In this document: piece by piece, positions 52,060 through 60,596 of the stretch
Position numbering within the stretch: position 1 is the first letter of the stretch
How the letters are laid out: each line of letters opens with the position of its first letter
Assembly: GCA_003021005.1 (NCBI GenBank)
Contig: PXRI01000012.1
Location: forward strand, 36,732-100,731
Length of the DNA stretch: 64,000 nt
Direction of reading: 5' to 3'
DNA from: Halobacteriales archaeon QS_1_69_70
GTDB lineage: Archaea; Halobacteriota; Halobacteria; Halobacteriales; Haloarculaceae
The notes under the pieces: generated by a model
The model's input: the letters and a program-made list of their open reading frames with translations, nothing else
What the model was told of the DNA's origin: nothing
Database searches by the model: none
Made by a program: the position numbers and the translations under genes

Positions 52060-54168
52060 ATGGACAACCGACTCGACGAGGCCGCCTCGCCGTACCTCGA
52101 GCAGCACGCCGACAACCCGGTGGCCTGGCAGCCCTGGGACGAGACGGCCCTGGCGCTCGCCCGCGACCGGGACGTCCCCATCTTCCTCTCGATCGGGTAC
52201 GCCGCGTGTCACTGGTGTCACGTGATGGCGGACGAAAGCTTCGAGGACCCGGCCATCGCCGAACGGCTCAACCGGGAGTTCGTCCCGATCAAGGTCGACC
52301 GGGAGGAACGGCCGGACGTCGACAGCGTCTACATGCGCGTCTGCCAGATGGTCCGCGGGCAGGGCGGCTGGCCGCTGTCGGTGTTCCTCACGCCGGGGGG
52401 CAAGCCGTTCCAGGTCGGGACCTACTTCCCGCCGACGCCGACGCGCGGGATGCCGGGGTTCGGGCAACTGCTCGACGACGTCGCAGACGCCTGGAACGAC
52501 CCCGACGAACGCGCCGACCTCGAGGAGCGGGCCGACCAGTGGAGCGCCGCCGTCGCCGGCGACCTCGAGGACGCCCCGGAGCCACGCGATGCGGCGCCCG
52601 ACAGCTCCCTGCTCGAGGCCGCCGCGGACGCCGCCGTCCGCGGCGCCGACCGCGAGCACGGTGGATGGGGTCGCGGCCAGAAGTTCCCCCAGCCGGGCCG
52701 GATCCACCTCCTGTTCCGGGCGTACGACCGGACCGGCGACGACGCCTACCTCGACGTCGCGACCGAGACGCTGACCGCGATGTGTGCCGGCGGGCTCTAC
52801 GACCACGTGGGCGGCGGCTTCCACCGGTACTGCGTCGACCGCGACTGGACCGTCCCGCACTTCGAGAAGATGCTGTACGACAACGCCGAGATCCCCCGGG
52901 CGCTGCTCGCCGGCTACCAGGTCACCGGCGACGCCCGCTACGCCGAGGCGGCCCGCGGCACCTTCGAGTTCGTCGAGCGGGAGCTGACCCATCCTGAGGG
53001 GGGCTTCTATTCGACGCTGGACGCCGAAAGCGAGACGGCCGACGGCGACCGCGAGGAGGGCGCCTACTACGTCTGGACGCCCGAGGCAGTCCACGCGGCC
53101 GTCGAGGACGCCACCGACGCATCGCTGTTCTGCGACCGCTACGGCGTCACGGAGGCCGGCAACTTCGAGGGCGACACCACCGTCCTCACCGCGTCGGCCA
53201 CGGTCGCGGACCTGGCCGACGCCCACGGCGAGGACCCCGGCTCAATCGAGGAACGGCTCGGCCGGGCCCGCGAGCAGGTCTCCGCGGCCCGCAGCGACCG
53301 GCCGCGGCCGCCGCGCGACGAGAAGGTCCTGGCCGGCTGGAACGGCCTCATGATCTCGGCGCTCGCGGAGGGGGCGCTCGTCCTCGACGGCGGCTACGCC
53401 GAGGACGCGACCGACGCGCTCGCGTTCTGTCGGGAGTACCTCTGGGACGCCGACGCCGGCCGGCTCGCCCGCCGCTTCAGGGAGGGCGATGTCGGCATCC
53501 CCGGCTACCTCGAGGACTACGCCTTCCTCGGCCGCGGCGCCCTCGACGCCTACCAGGCCACCGGCGACCTCGACCACCTGGCCTTTGCCCTCGATCTCGC
53601 CCGGGCCGTCCGGGACGCCTTCTACGACGAGGCGGTGGGCACGCTGTACTTCACGCCCGACGACGGCGAGACGCTTCTGGCGCGCCCCCAGGAACTCACC
53701 GACGCCTCGACGCCCGCCAGCACCGGCGTCGCAGTCCAGCTCCTGACCGCACTCGAGGCGTTCGCCCCCGAGGCGGGGTTCGGCGAGGTCGCGAACGCCG
53801 TCCTCCGGACGCACGCCGACACCATCGAGTCGATCCCGCTGTCCCACGCCGCACTCGCCCTGGCCGCCGACGACCGCGCGTCGGGCCATCTGGAGTTGAC
53901 CGTCGCCGCCGACGTCCTCCCCGCTGGCTTCCGGGAGTCCCTTGCCTCCACGTACCTCCCGACGCGGCTCCTCAGCGGCCGTCCGCCCGGCGAGCCCGGC
54001 GTCGAGACGTGGACCGACCGCCTGGGGCTCGACGAGGTGCCGGCGATCTGGGCGGACCGGTCGGCGCGGGACGGCCGACCGACCGTCTACGCCTGCCGGG
54101 ACTTCACCTGCTCGCCGCCGAAACACGACATGGACGCGGCGCTGGCCTGGGCGCGCGGCGACGACTGA
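52060..54168 (+). CDS. Thioredoxin-domain protein of the DUF255/YyaL (SPATA20-like) family
   Basis: 702 residues. The N-terminal thioredoxin-like domain contains SIGYAACHWCHVM (Cys about 50 and 53), DREERPDVDSVYM and GGWPLSVFLTP. The large alpha/alpha-barrel C-terminal part resembles N-acyl sugar epimerase/glycosidase barrels (GGGFHRYCVDRDWTVPHFEKMLYDNA; EKVLAGWNGLMISALAEGA). Biochemical function is unknown. TTTTTGAG 23-29 nt upstream marks the start. Its TGA stop begins a 15-bp repeated sequence and a 109-bp inverted-repeat element. Confidence 0.93.
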   Translation: MDNRLDEAASPYLEQHADNPVAWQPWDETALALARDRDVPIFLSIGYAACHWCHVMADESFEDPAIAERLNREFVPIKVDREERPDVDSVYMRVCQMVRGQGGWPLSVFLTPGGKPFQVGTYFPPTPTRGMPGFGQLLDDVADAWNDPDERADLEERADQWSAAVAGDLEDAPEPRDAAPDSSLLEAAADAAVRGADREHGGWGRGQKFPQPGRIHLLFRAYDRTGDDAYLDVATETLTAMCAGGLYDHVGGGFHRYCVDRDWTVPHFEKMLYDNAEIPRALLAGYQVTGDARYAEAARGTFEFVERELTHPEGGFYSTLDAESETADGDREEGAYYVWTPEAVHAAVEDATDASLFCDRYGVTEAGNFEGDTTVLTASATVADLADAHGEDPGSIEERLGRAREQVSAARSDRPRPPRDEKVLAGWNGLMISALAEGALVLDGGYAEDATDALAFCREYLWDADAGRLARRFREGDVGIPGYLEDYAFLGRGALDAYQATGDLDHLAFALDLARAVRDAFYDEAVGTLYFTPDDGETLLARPQELTDASTPASTGVAVQLLTALEAFAPEAGFGEVANAVLRTHADTIESIPLSHAALALAADDRASGHLELTVAADVLPAGFRESLASTYLPTRLLSGRPPGEPGVETWTDRLGLDEVPAIWADRSARDGRPTVYACRDFTCSPPKHDMDAALAWARGDD

Positions 54169-54180
54169 TACTGCCGGACG
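54166..54180 (+). repeat. Stop-codon-associated repeat TGATACTGCCGGACG, copy 2
   Basis: Identical to 17709-17723 (minus strand). In both places the first triplet is the stop codon of the upstream gene. Confidence 0.7.
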
Positions 54181-54276
54181 TAATTTCGTGAAGAGTAGTT
54201 AGCGCAGAAGCGTCCTCCCGTACGATTCTGCCTGGCGCACCGTTTGCAGGTTTTGAATAGTTACGTCCGGCAGTAT
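54168..54276. mobile_element. 109-bp inverted-repeat element (MITE-like)
   Basis: ATACTGCCGGACGTAA at 54168-54183 and its exact complement at 54261-54276 flank a 77-nt, less GC-rich core with no gene. No transposase is present. It sits between two convergent genes, so it may also act as a terminator. Confidence 0.6.
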
Positions 54277-54284
54277 GAGACGCC

Positions 54285-54668
54285 TCAATCGCCGCCCGCC
54301 TCGAGGTCGCGGGCCAACGCCACTGCGATGGGGACGTCCGCCTCCTCGACGAACCGAGCGCGTTCATCGCCCGTCACCGCGTCCTCGACGACGACCGTGG
54401 GGATCAGCTCGATGCCGTACGCCTCGACATCCGGGCCGATTTTCGAGCCGTCGTCGGCCGTCTCGACGGGGTAGTGTTCGACGGCCTCGACGCCGGCGGC
54501 CTCGAGCGCGGCGCCTAAGTCGGGCAGCTGCGACCGGCAGTCCGTACACCAGTCACCGCCCCACACCTTGACGACGACGTCGTCGGCGACGGACTCGAGG
54601 ACGGCGACGGCGTCGCCGCGGGACTCGGCGTCCCACACGGGGTTCGGTCGCATCGTCTCCAGCTCCAT
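54285..54668 (-). CDS. Thioredoxin-like protein (CTDC)
   Basis: 127 residues: a thioredoxin fold with redox pair VWGGDWCTDCRSQLPDL (Cys about 41 and 44), the conserved cis-Pro in ELIPTVVVE, and a helix at the end. The active site CTDC differs from the classical CGPC, so partners may be special. ATTTATAAG about 22-30 nt upstream supports the ATG at 54668. The thioredoxin reductase at 4.6 kb could reduce it. Confidence 0.88.
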   Translation of the reverse strand: MELETMRPNPVWDAESRGDAVAVLESVADDVVVKVWGGDWCTDCRSQLPDLGAALEAAGVEAVEHYPVETADDGSKIGPDVEAYGIELIPTVVVEDAVTGDERARFVEEADVPIAVALARDLEAGGD

Positions 54669-54688
54669 GTCCGAGGGTTCGTGCGCCG

Positions 54689-54697
54689 ATTTATAAG
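54689..54697 (-). promoter_or_regulatory. TATA box of the thioredoxin gene
   Basis: CTTATAAAT on the minus strand, 22-30 nt above the ATG at 54668. Confidence 0.6.
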
Positions 54698-54741
54698 GGA
54701 GTCGGTGTCGGCAGGGCCACGGCGCGCTATCGGAACCGCGG

Positions 54742-55164
54742 TCAGAGACCGTCCCGGAGGACGTCCAGGAGCGTGTGGCGATGGCAGGCCTTGTCGTCGG
54801 CCTCGAAGCAGACGAGTGCGACGGCATCGCCCTCTCGAACGCGGTTCTGGAGGGACGAGATGGCCGACTCCGCGTCGGGGTCCTCGCCGAGGTACGCCCG
54901 GTACCGCTCGGCGAAGTCGGTCTCCTCGAAGGCGGCGTTGTGCGCAGCGGTCTCGCCCCTGCCGGCCCGCTGGAGCTCCGCCTGTCGCTCCTTGGTCTCA
55001 TCGAGGAGGTCCCCGGGCGGGCCCAGCTCGCGGTGGTTCTCCTCGACCTGTGCGTGGAACCATCCGGGCGGCCGCCGGACGACCCCGACCGGCGTCGCGC
55101 CATCGAGGTCGACCGTGTCGTGCCGGATGGCGGCGGCGTACGTCTCGGTCAGCGAGCCGGCCAT
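54742..55164 (-). CDS. DUF488 family protein
   Basis: 140 residues (149 if the TTG at 55191 is used). DUF488 marks: VGVVRRPPGWF, ENHRELGPPGDLLDETKERQAEL and VALVCFEADDKACHRHTLL with the conserved Cys and His. Function unknown. CTTTTGC at about 55189-55195 fits a leaderless ATG at 55164, but the residues AYVTS encoded before it look like the family N-terminus, so the TTG start cannot be excluded. Confidence 0.82.
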   Translation of the reverse strand: MAGSLTETYAAAIRHDTVDLDGATPVGVVRRPPGWFHAQVEENHRELGPPGDLLDETKERQAELQRAGRGETAAHNAAFEETDFAERYRAYLGEDPDAESAISSLQNRVREGDAVALVCFEADDKACHRHTLLDVLRDGL

Positions 55165-55434
55165 GGCCGACGTGACGTACGCCGCCGGCAAAAGTCATGT
55201 CCGGCCGCGCCCCTCGGGATCGCGTCCGCTCGATGAACGACTCGTGGATCCACGCCGGTCCCGCCAGCGCCCGGGTGTCGATGTCGAACCGGTGTCGGAG
55301 GGTGGCACGGCGTCGCGCGCCGCGGGCGGGTGTCGGGTGGCCCGAAACGTGTCGATCCGGATCGTGTACCCGGTCAACCTTTCCCTCGAAATCGCCGGTA
55401 TCGGCCACGGCAGAACCTCTCCCCTCCACCGGGG
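55165..55434. other. Intergenic region
   Basis: About 270 nt with no supported gene. It contains the promoter-like CTTTTGC for the DUF488 gene at the left, and GGGGTTTTAT for the cysteine synthase at the right end. Frames in the middle are Arg-rich and unconvincing. Confidence 0.4.
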
Positions 55435-55441
55435 TTTTATG
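55435..55441 (+). promoter_or_regulatory. TATA box of the cysteine synthase gene
   Basis: TTTTATG, 24-30 nt above the ATG at 55465. Confidence 0.5.
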
Positions 55442-55464
55442 CCGCGCCACACTACCCCGCGCCA

Positions 55465-56348
55465 ATGGAACGGGGCATCCTGGACACGGTCGGCTCGCCG
55501 CTGGTGCAGGTCGACGCACCCCGCGGCTCGGTCATCGCCGCGAAGGTCGAGGCAACGAACCCCGCTGGCTCCGCGAAGGACCGGGCGGCCCTGGCCATGA
55601 TCGAGGCCGCCGAACGGGACGGCAACCTCCGGCCGGGCGACCGGATCGTCGAGCCCAGCTCCGGGAACACCGGCATCGGGCTGTCGATGGTCGCCGCTGC
55701 GAAGGGGTACGACCTGACGGTCGTGATGCCCGCGTCGAACTCCCCGGAGCGACGCGAACTCATGGCCGCCTACGGCGCGGACCTGGAACTCGTCAAGGGT
55801 GACATCTCCGAGGCGCGCGAGCGGGCCGACGACCTCACCGCGGGGGACGACATCGTTCGGGTCCGCCAGTTCGAGAACCCAGCGAACCCCGAAGCGCACT
55901 ACCGGACCACGGGCACGGAACTCGTCGAGCAGGTGGGCGACCGCACCGTCGACGCGCTGGTCGCCGGCGTCGGGACCGGGGGCACGATTACCAGGGTATG
56001 GGGCCGGGATTCGTCTCGCCGAACCTCGACCGGGACCTGATCGACGACGTCGAGGTGGTCGACCTCGAGGCGGCCGAGGCCGAGTGCCGCCGGCTGGCCC
56101 GCGAGGAGGGCATCCTCGTCGGGCAGTCCTCGGGCGCCTCGCTGGTCGCCGCAAAGCGGGTGGCCCGCGAGCTGGTCGAAAAGCGAGACGTCGACGCGGA
56201 TGTGCCGCCGCCGGCCAACGACGTCGGAATCCTCGATGCCGAACCGCCGTCGCGCGAGCCGATCTCGGAGTCCTGTCCGCTCGTGGCGACGATCTTCTGG
56301 GACTCCGGCGAGCGGTACCTGTCGACGGGGATGTTCGACGCGCCGTAG
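55465..56348 (+). pseudogene. cysK: Cysteine synthase (O-acetylserine sulfhydrylase type), broken by an internal deletion
   Basis: PLP enzyme family: the PLP Lys is in NPAGSAKDRAAL (about 38), SSGNTG (about 65-70) binds substrate, and VGTGGTIT holds the phosphate. After GTIT (about 55990) the frame is lost and stops at 56040. The protein resumes in another frame as MGPGFVSPNLDRDLIDDVE (55998 onward) to STGMFDAP. Normal enzymes have about 35-45 residues between these segments, so roughly 100-130 nt are missing. 884 nt is not a multiple of three. Inactive as written, or an assembly fault. Confidence 0.88.
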
Positions 56349-56363
56349 GGCGGTCGACGGAGC

Positions 56364-56371
56364 TTTTATAA
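56364..56371 (+). promoter_or_regulatory. TATA box
   Basis: TTTTATAA, 24-31 nt above the GTG at 56395, supports that non-ATG start. Confidence 0.55.
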
Positions 56372-56394
56372 TACCATCGGATGGACGGGGATCC

Positions 56395-57066
56395 GTGTCA
56401 GTGGAACAGGGCGGGTCGGCCGCGGGCGGGTGGGACGAGGACCTGGGGGGCGTCCGAACGATCGCCGCCCAGACCGCGAGTGCGGTCCGGGACACCCCGG
56501 AACTCCTCGTCGTGTTCCTCGTCGTCGCCCTGCTCTCGAACGCTCCGGTCGTCGGCAGCGTCATCGCTATCGTCGGTCAGGGAGTCGGCATCGCCCTGGT
56601 GGCCAAGCGTCTAGACGGCCTGGACCCGACGCCCGAGAACTCCCTCGGGGTTCGGCTCATCGTGCTGTTCGTTTCGGTGCTCATCGAGGGGATCGGGGTC
56701 ATCCTGGGACTCTTCCTGCTCGTCATCCCCGGCGTGTACCTGTGGGTGCGGCTCTACCTCGCCCCGCCGGCCGTGATCGTGGACGACTGCGGTCCCGTGG
56801 AGGCGCTCGGCGAGAGCTGGTCGCGCACCGCCGGGAACACCGTCACCGTGTTCGGCGTGGCGCTGGCGGTGGTCATCATCGTCGTGGGAGCCAGTGCCGT
56901 CGTCCTCCTGGCGCTGACCGGCGGGCCCGACGCCGCCCTCGAGCGGATCAGAAGCGGGAATACGGTCATGACGGAGTTCGTCGCCAGTTTCGTCGGCCCG
57001 TTGCTCGTCGTCGGCGCCTCCACCGTCATGTACGCCCGGTCGGAGTCCGGGCCCCACCGGTACTGA
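56395..57066 (+). CDS. Haloarchaeal multi-helix membrane protein (DUF7847-like)
   Basis: 223 residues from a GTG. About five to six helices: LLVVFLVVALLSNAPVVGSV, LIVLFVSVLIEGIGVILGLFLLVIPGVYLWVRLYLAP, VTVFGVALAVVIIVVGASAVV and VASFVGPLLVVGASTVMYA. VIVDDCGPVEALGESWSRT is a cytoplasmic loop typical of haloarchaeal membrane proteins related to glycerophosphodiester phosphodiesterase membrane domains. Function unknown. The opposite-strand gene at 57164-57674 looks like a paralogue. Confidence 0.75.
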   Translation: MSVEQGGSAAGGWDEDLGGVRTIAAQTASAVRDTPELLVVFLVVALLSNAPVVGSVIAIVGQGVGIALVAKRLDGLDPTPENSLGVRLIVLFVSVLIEGIGVILGLFLLVIPGVYLWVRLYLAPPAVIVDDCGPVEALGESWSRTAGNTVTVFGVALAVVIIVVGASAVVLLALTGGPDAALERIRSGNTVMTEFVASFVGPLLVVGASTVMYARSESGPHRY

Positions 57067-57114
57067 CCGCCATCGGTCGATGTCGGTCGCGGGCAGCATC
57101 GTGCTGGAGCCACA

Positions 57115-57140
57115 GCGGGCCTATAACCACTAGAGCCCGC
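57115..57140. terminator. Possible bidirectional terminator hairpin
   Basis: GCGGGC (57115-57120) pairs with GCCCGC (57135-57140) around a 14-nt loop, between two convergent genes. No clear T-run, so this is tentative. Confidence 0.3.
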
Positions 57141-57163
57141 CGAGAGCGACGCCACCGGTCGGG

Positions 57164-57674
57164 CTAATCTGATTCGTGGACGGTCGTCGTCCGGTCGTGG
57201 TCCACCGATGGGAGCAACGCCCGGGTGAACCGGACGGTGAGGGCCGCGAGGGACAGCCCGATGGGACCCACGATGGCGGCCGCGAGGACGACGCCAGGGA
57301 TGCCCGCGTTCGTGATGACGGACACCGGCACCGAGACCACCGCGACGACGTGCGTACCCTGCGGCGAACGCGACCGGTTCGATCCGGCCGGTGGTCAGCC
57401 GGACGCTCCGCCGGCATGCCGCCAGGAGCGGCAGGTCGGCGACGACGACGAGGAACGGCGTCAGGTATACCAGAAGCCATACGACCAGCCCGACGGCGGA
57501 GCCAACGATGACGAGTGGCGGACTGACGAGCAAGACCGCCATCAGGGCCAGCAGGCCAGCGAAGGCAACGGCCTGGAAGGCGACCATCCGTGCGGCGAAT
57601 CGCCTGACGTTCCCGACGACGTCGTACCGCCCGTCGCGGACGAACTGGTCAATACTCCCCAGGAACCCGGCCAT
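57164..57674 (-). pseudogene. Membrane protein related to the 56395 gene, frameshifted
   Basis: The N-terminal part MAGFLGSIDQFVRDGRYDVVG with helices (ARMVAFQAVAFAGLLALMAVLL; VGLVVWLLVYLTPFLVVVADL) and ACRRSVRLTTGRIEPVAFAAG is in one frame. From about 57358 the sequence continues sensibly only in another frame (HVVAVVSVPVSVITNAG, VVLAAAIVGPIGLSLAALTV, VDHDRTTTVHESD, stop at 57164). Total length 511 nt is not a multiple of three. Either one base is wrong or the gene is damaged. It overlaps the upstream gene by one base (TGATG). Confidence 0.7.
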
Positions 57675-57991
57675 CACGAGTCCTCGACGGCCACGAAGAC
57701 GAGCGCCGAGAGAAGGACCGCCACCGTGGCGAGCCTGGCGCTGCCGCCCGTCAGGAGCGGCACGGTCGCCGTAGGCCCGTTCCCGTCCGGCGAAGGGGTC
57801 CCCAGGAACGTCCAGAGGTCCTGGACGGCCTGCGGGAGGCCGAACCGGACGCCGAACTCCCTTCCTGGAGCCGTACCGACCGCCACCACGTCGGTCCAGC
57901 GGACGACCGACGTGAAGAACGGTGCCACGGCGAGCGGGAGCAACCGGCCCGTGTCCGACGACGCGTCGAAGACGAGCGACCCGATCAGCAT
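57674..57991 (-). CDS. Small membrane protein, operon partner of the 57164 gene
   Basis: 105 residues starting MLIGSLVFDASSDTGRLLPL. Hydrophobic segments at the N-terminus and end (LATVAVLLSALVFVAVEDS) flank a central region with FFTSVVRWTDVVAVGTAPGREFG and WTFLGTPSPDGNGP. No known family. The stop TGA shares its last A with the ATG of the downstream membrane protein gene, indicating coupled translation. Confidence 0.6.
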   Translation of the reverse strand: MLIGSLVFDASSDTGRLLPLAVAPFFTSVVRWTDVVAVGTAPGREFGVRFGLPQAVQDLWTFLGTPSPDGNGPTATVPLLTGGSARLATVAVLLSALVFVAVEDS

Positions 57992-58061
57992 ACGACCGGC
58001 ATCGACGGCCCCGTGTCAAGGTGTTTTCCCGTCTCCTCGAACGGCACCCCTCCTGTCGCGG

Positions 58062-58514
58062 TCACGCCCCGAACTCGGTCTCGGTGACGCGGACGACGAG
58101 CGTGTCATCGACGTCGTGGAGGTCGTACTCGGGCAACTCCGGGCCGGTCCGGGTGACGAACATCGGCTCGAGCAGCCCGCCGTCGTCGACGCCGAACACC
58201 TTGAGGAACCGCCCGGTCTCCCCGGGCGCGAGATCGTCGCTCCGGACGGCCTCCGCAAGCGCCCGGGAGAGCCACTCCGTCTCGCTGATGGAGGGTTCGA
58301 GGACGAGCGCCTCGTCGACGAACCGGACGAGGTACCAGTTCAGGTCGTTCAGGAGCGACACGGCCGCGCCGAGCGACACCGTCTCGAGCGCGACCGTGTT
58401 CCGGTAGGGCTCCCCGAGGTCGTAGGTGGCGAGTGCCTCGCGGGACGTCTCGCGGCTGACGAGTTCGTACCGCAACTCGACGCCCTCGTCGCCGACGAGA
58501 CACACCCGCGTCAT
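58062..58514 (-). CDS. Haloarchaeal DUF5804-like protein
   Basis: 150 residues: MTRVCLVGDEGVELRYELVSR, EALATYDLGEPYRNTVALET, SLGAAVSLLNDLNWYLVRF, EWLSRALAEAVRSDDLAPGE, LLEPMFVTRTGPELPEYDLHD and VVRVTETEFGA. It fits a haloarchaea-only family that I recall as DUF5804 (number not certain). Soluble; function unknown. GCTTTGC about 25-30 nt upstream supports the ATG at 58514. Confidence 0.8.
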   Translation of the reverse strand: MTRVCLVGDEGVELRYELVSRETSREALATYDLGEPYRNTVALETVSLGAAVSLLNDLNWYLVRFVDEALVLEPSISETEWLSRALAEAVRSDDLAPGETGRFLKVFGVDDGGLLEPMFVTRTGPELPEYDLHDVDDTLVVRVTETEFGA

Positions 58515-58638
58515 ACCGGGGTATCGACGGCCCGTGCGCAAAGCGGTTTCGGGTAGATCGGGGCCGCTGTTTCCGGGAGTCGGTCGGCGACGGACGGAGA
58601 CTACTGGTTCCCGCTCGGGCGAGGATAGTGTCCCGCCC

Positions 58639-59844
58639 TCAAAACGTCGAGAGGTCGCCGTCGATGACGCGTTCGGTGATCGAGGTCACGTCGGCCAGTT
58701 CCCGGTCGACGATCGCCGCCACCTCGCCCTCGATGTCGCCGACCTCGATCCCGTCCTCGGTGATGAGGCTCGCGTCGGCGACGTGCGGCTGGTCGATGGG
58801 CTGGCCGATCTGGGACAGTAGGCGGACGCGGATCTCGCGGATGCCGTCGACCTCCTCGACGACGGTCCCGGCGACCTCGGTCGCCAGCAGGTTGTAGATC
58901 TTCCCGATGTGGTTGACGGGGTTCTTCCCCGAGGTCGCCTCCATCGACATCGAGCGGTTCGGCGTGATGAGGCCGTTCGCGCGGTTGCCACGACCGACGG
59001 AGCCGTCGTCGCCCTGCTCGGCGCTCGTGCCGGTGGTCGTCAGGTAGATCGAGCCGGACTCGTAGTCGTCGGCCGTGTTGACGTGGACCTCGACCGCCCT
59101 GTCGGTGATGTCGCCGGCCAGGCGGCGGACGAACTCGCGGATGCCGTCGACGGCGGCGTCGTACTCGTCGATGTCGTCGACGTACCGGTCGACGACGGCG
59201 GCGGCGACGGTGACGTCGATGCGGTCGCCCTCCCGCTTGCCCATCACCTTGACGTCCTGGCCGACGGCCGGGGTGTCCTCGCCGTACCGACCGTTGAGCT
59301 GGCGTTCGGTCTCGAGGACGATCCGCTCGGTCTCGGTCAGCGGCGCGTGGCCGACGCCGAAGGAGGTGTCGTTGGCCATCGGGACCTGGATGCCGTCCTC
59401 GCCGAAGACCTGCTGGAGGTCGCCGGAGCCCTCGCCGAGTTTCACGTCGACGACGAGGTCGGTGCCGAACTCGAGGAATGGGAAGTGCCGCTCGACGTAC
59501 TCCCGGGCGGCCCGCAGCGCGATGGCGTCGGCGGGGATCTTCCTGTCGCCGTACTGCTTCGTGGCGCGGCCGGTGATGAGGAGATAGATGGGTTCGAGGA
59601 CCTCGCCGCCGCCGAAGGCGGGGGCCGCTCGACCCGCGACCAGCTGGGTCTCGTCGGTGTTGTAGTGGAGGACCGTCCCCACGCGATCGAGGTAGGCGCG
59701 GGCCAGCGCCCTGGAGACGTGTTCGGCGATCCCGTCGCAGATCGAGTCCGGGTGGCCGAGGCCCTTCCGCTCGACGATCTCGACGGCCTGGTCTTCGACC
59801 GCGCGGCCGGCGACCGGCTCGACACGGACGTTTCGCTCGCTCAT
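58639..59844 (-). CDS. mat: Archaeal methionine adenosyltransferase (S-adenosylmethionine synthetase)
   Basis: 401 residues of the archaeal MAT class. [81 protein letters not shown] and [20 protein letters not shown] are family signatures. It forms S-adenosylmethionine from methionine and ATP. AGTTATAG about 26-34 nt upstream marks the start at 59844. Complete. Confidence 0.97.
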   Translation of the reverse strand: MSERNVRVEPVAGRAVEDQAVEIVERKGLGHPDSICDGIAEHVSRALARAYLDRVGTVLHYNTDETQLVAGRAAPAFGGGEVLEPIYLLITGRATKQYGDRKIPADAIALRAAREYVERHFPFLEFGTDLVVDVKLGEGSGDLQQVFGEDGIQVPMANDTSFGVGHAPLTETERIVLETERQLNGRYGEDTPAVGQDVKVMGKREGDRIDVTVAAAVVDRYVDDIDEYDAAVDGIREFVRRLAGDITDRAVEVHVNTADDYESGSIYLTTTGTSAEQGDDGSVGRGNRANGLITPNRSMSMEATSGKNPVNHIGKIYNLLATEVAGTVVEEVDGIREIRVRLLSQIGQPIDQPHVADASLITEDGIEVGDIEGEVAAIVDRELADVTSITERVIDGDLSTF

Positions 59845-59869
59845 TGCAGACAGTTCCCCGCCGCCGGTT

Positions 59870-59878
59870 CTATAACTT
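59870..59878 (-). promoter_or_regulatory. TATA box of the mat gene
   Basis: AAGTTATAG on the minus strand, 26-34 nt above the ATG at 59844. Confidence 0.55.
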
Positions 59879-59903
59879 ACGGAAACCAAAACCGGGGCGT
59901 CAA

Positions 59904-60455
59904 TTACTTCTGAGCATTATCCGGTCCGTCCCCCAAAAGCAATCCGAGATACGACGTCCGGATCTGTGCGTCCGGGTCCAGCCCGAGGTCCCGGAGGATG
60001 GCGACGGCGCCCTCGCGGGCCGGCTCGACGGCCTCGGCCTCGGTTTCTACCTCGACGTACTCGCCTAACCCACTGACGGAATCGAGGGTGACCGTGTACT
60101 CCCCGTGTTCGAATCGCTCGCGATGTTTCTCGACCGTCTCGGAGCGGTCGAACCCGAGCGTAGTCAGGATCCGCTCCATCGTGTCGCCGTCCTCGACGCC
60201 GGTTTCGCGTTCCTCGCGGGTCTTCGAAGCCGATTCGACGAGCGGGCCCTTGTACGTGACACGTGTGTCCGTGTCGCCATCGCGGGTCTCCAGACGGATA
60301 CGTAACGCCTCGTCGGTCTCGGCGAAGTCCCGGACCGGGTGTTCGAAGTACGTATCGACCTGCTCGACGGCCCCCAGTGGCTCGGCGCCGAGTGTCGCGA
60401 GCCGCTCCCGAACCGGAGCGTGGTCGGCCGCCACTTTCAGCTCGACCTCGTACAT
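59904..60455 (-). CDS. cyaB: CyaB-like CYTH domain protein (class IV adenylate cyclase family)
   Basis: 183 residues of the CYTH fold: the ExExK motif EVELK at residues 3-7, RIRLETRDGDTDTRVTYKGP, RERFEHGEYTVTLDSVSGLGEYVEVE and an ending SYLGLLLG. The acidic and basic tunnel residues of triphosphate-processing enzymes are present. In archaea these proteins may be thiamin-triphosphate or tripolyphosphate hydrolases rather than cyclases, so the exact reaction is open. CTTTTAC about 23-30 nt upstream supports the start. Confidence 0.87.
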   Translation of the reverse strand: MYEVELKVAADHAPVRERLATLGAEPLGAVEQVDTYFEHPVRDFAETDEALRIRLETRDGDTDTRVTYKGPLVESASKTREERETGVEDGDTMERILTTLGFDRSETVEKHRERFEHGEYTVTLDSVSGLGEYVEVETEAEAVEPAREGAVAILRDLGLDPDAQIRTSYLGLLLGDGPDNAQK

Positions 60456-60596
60456 GCACGTCTGCTCGTCGCACGCAGGTAAAAGAGCGTGCCTTCGTCT
60501 CCGTCGTCCGTCGGTTCACGCGTAGTGGTCCTTCATATCGAGTTCATGCGCTCACTGTTGTGTGAATACAACGCGCATAACGAAAATTGTCGAGAG

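Noticed and set aside
55998..56348. Separate gene starting with MGPGFVSP
   Set aside because: It is the C-terminal part of cysteine synthase, so it is treated as part of the broken gene rather than an independent CDS.
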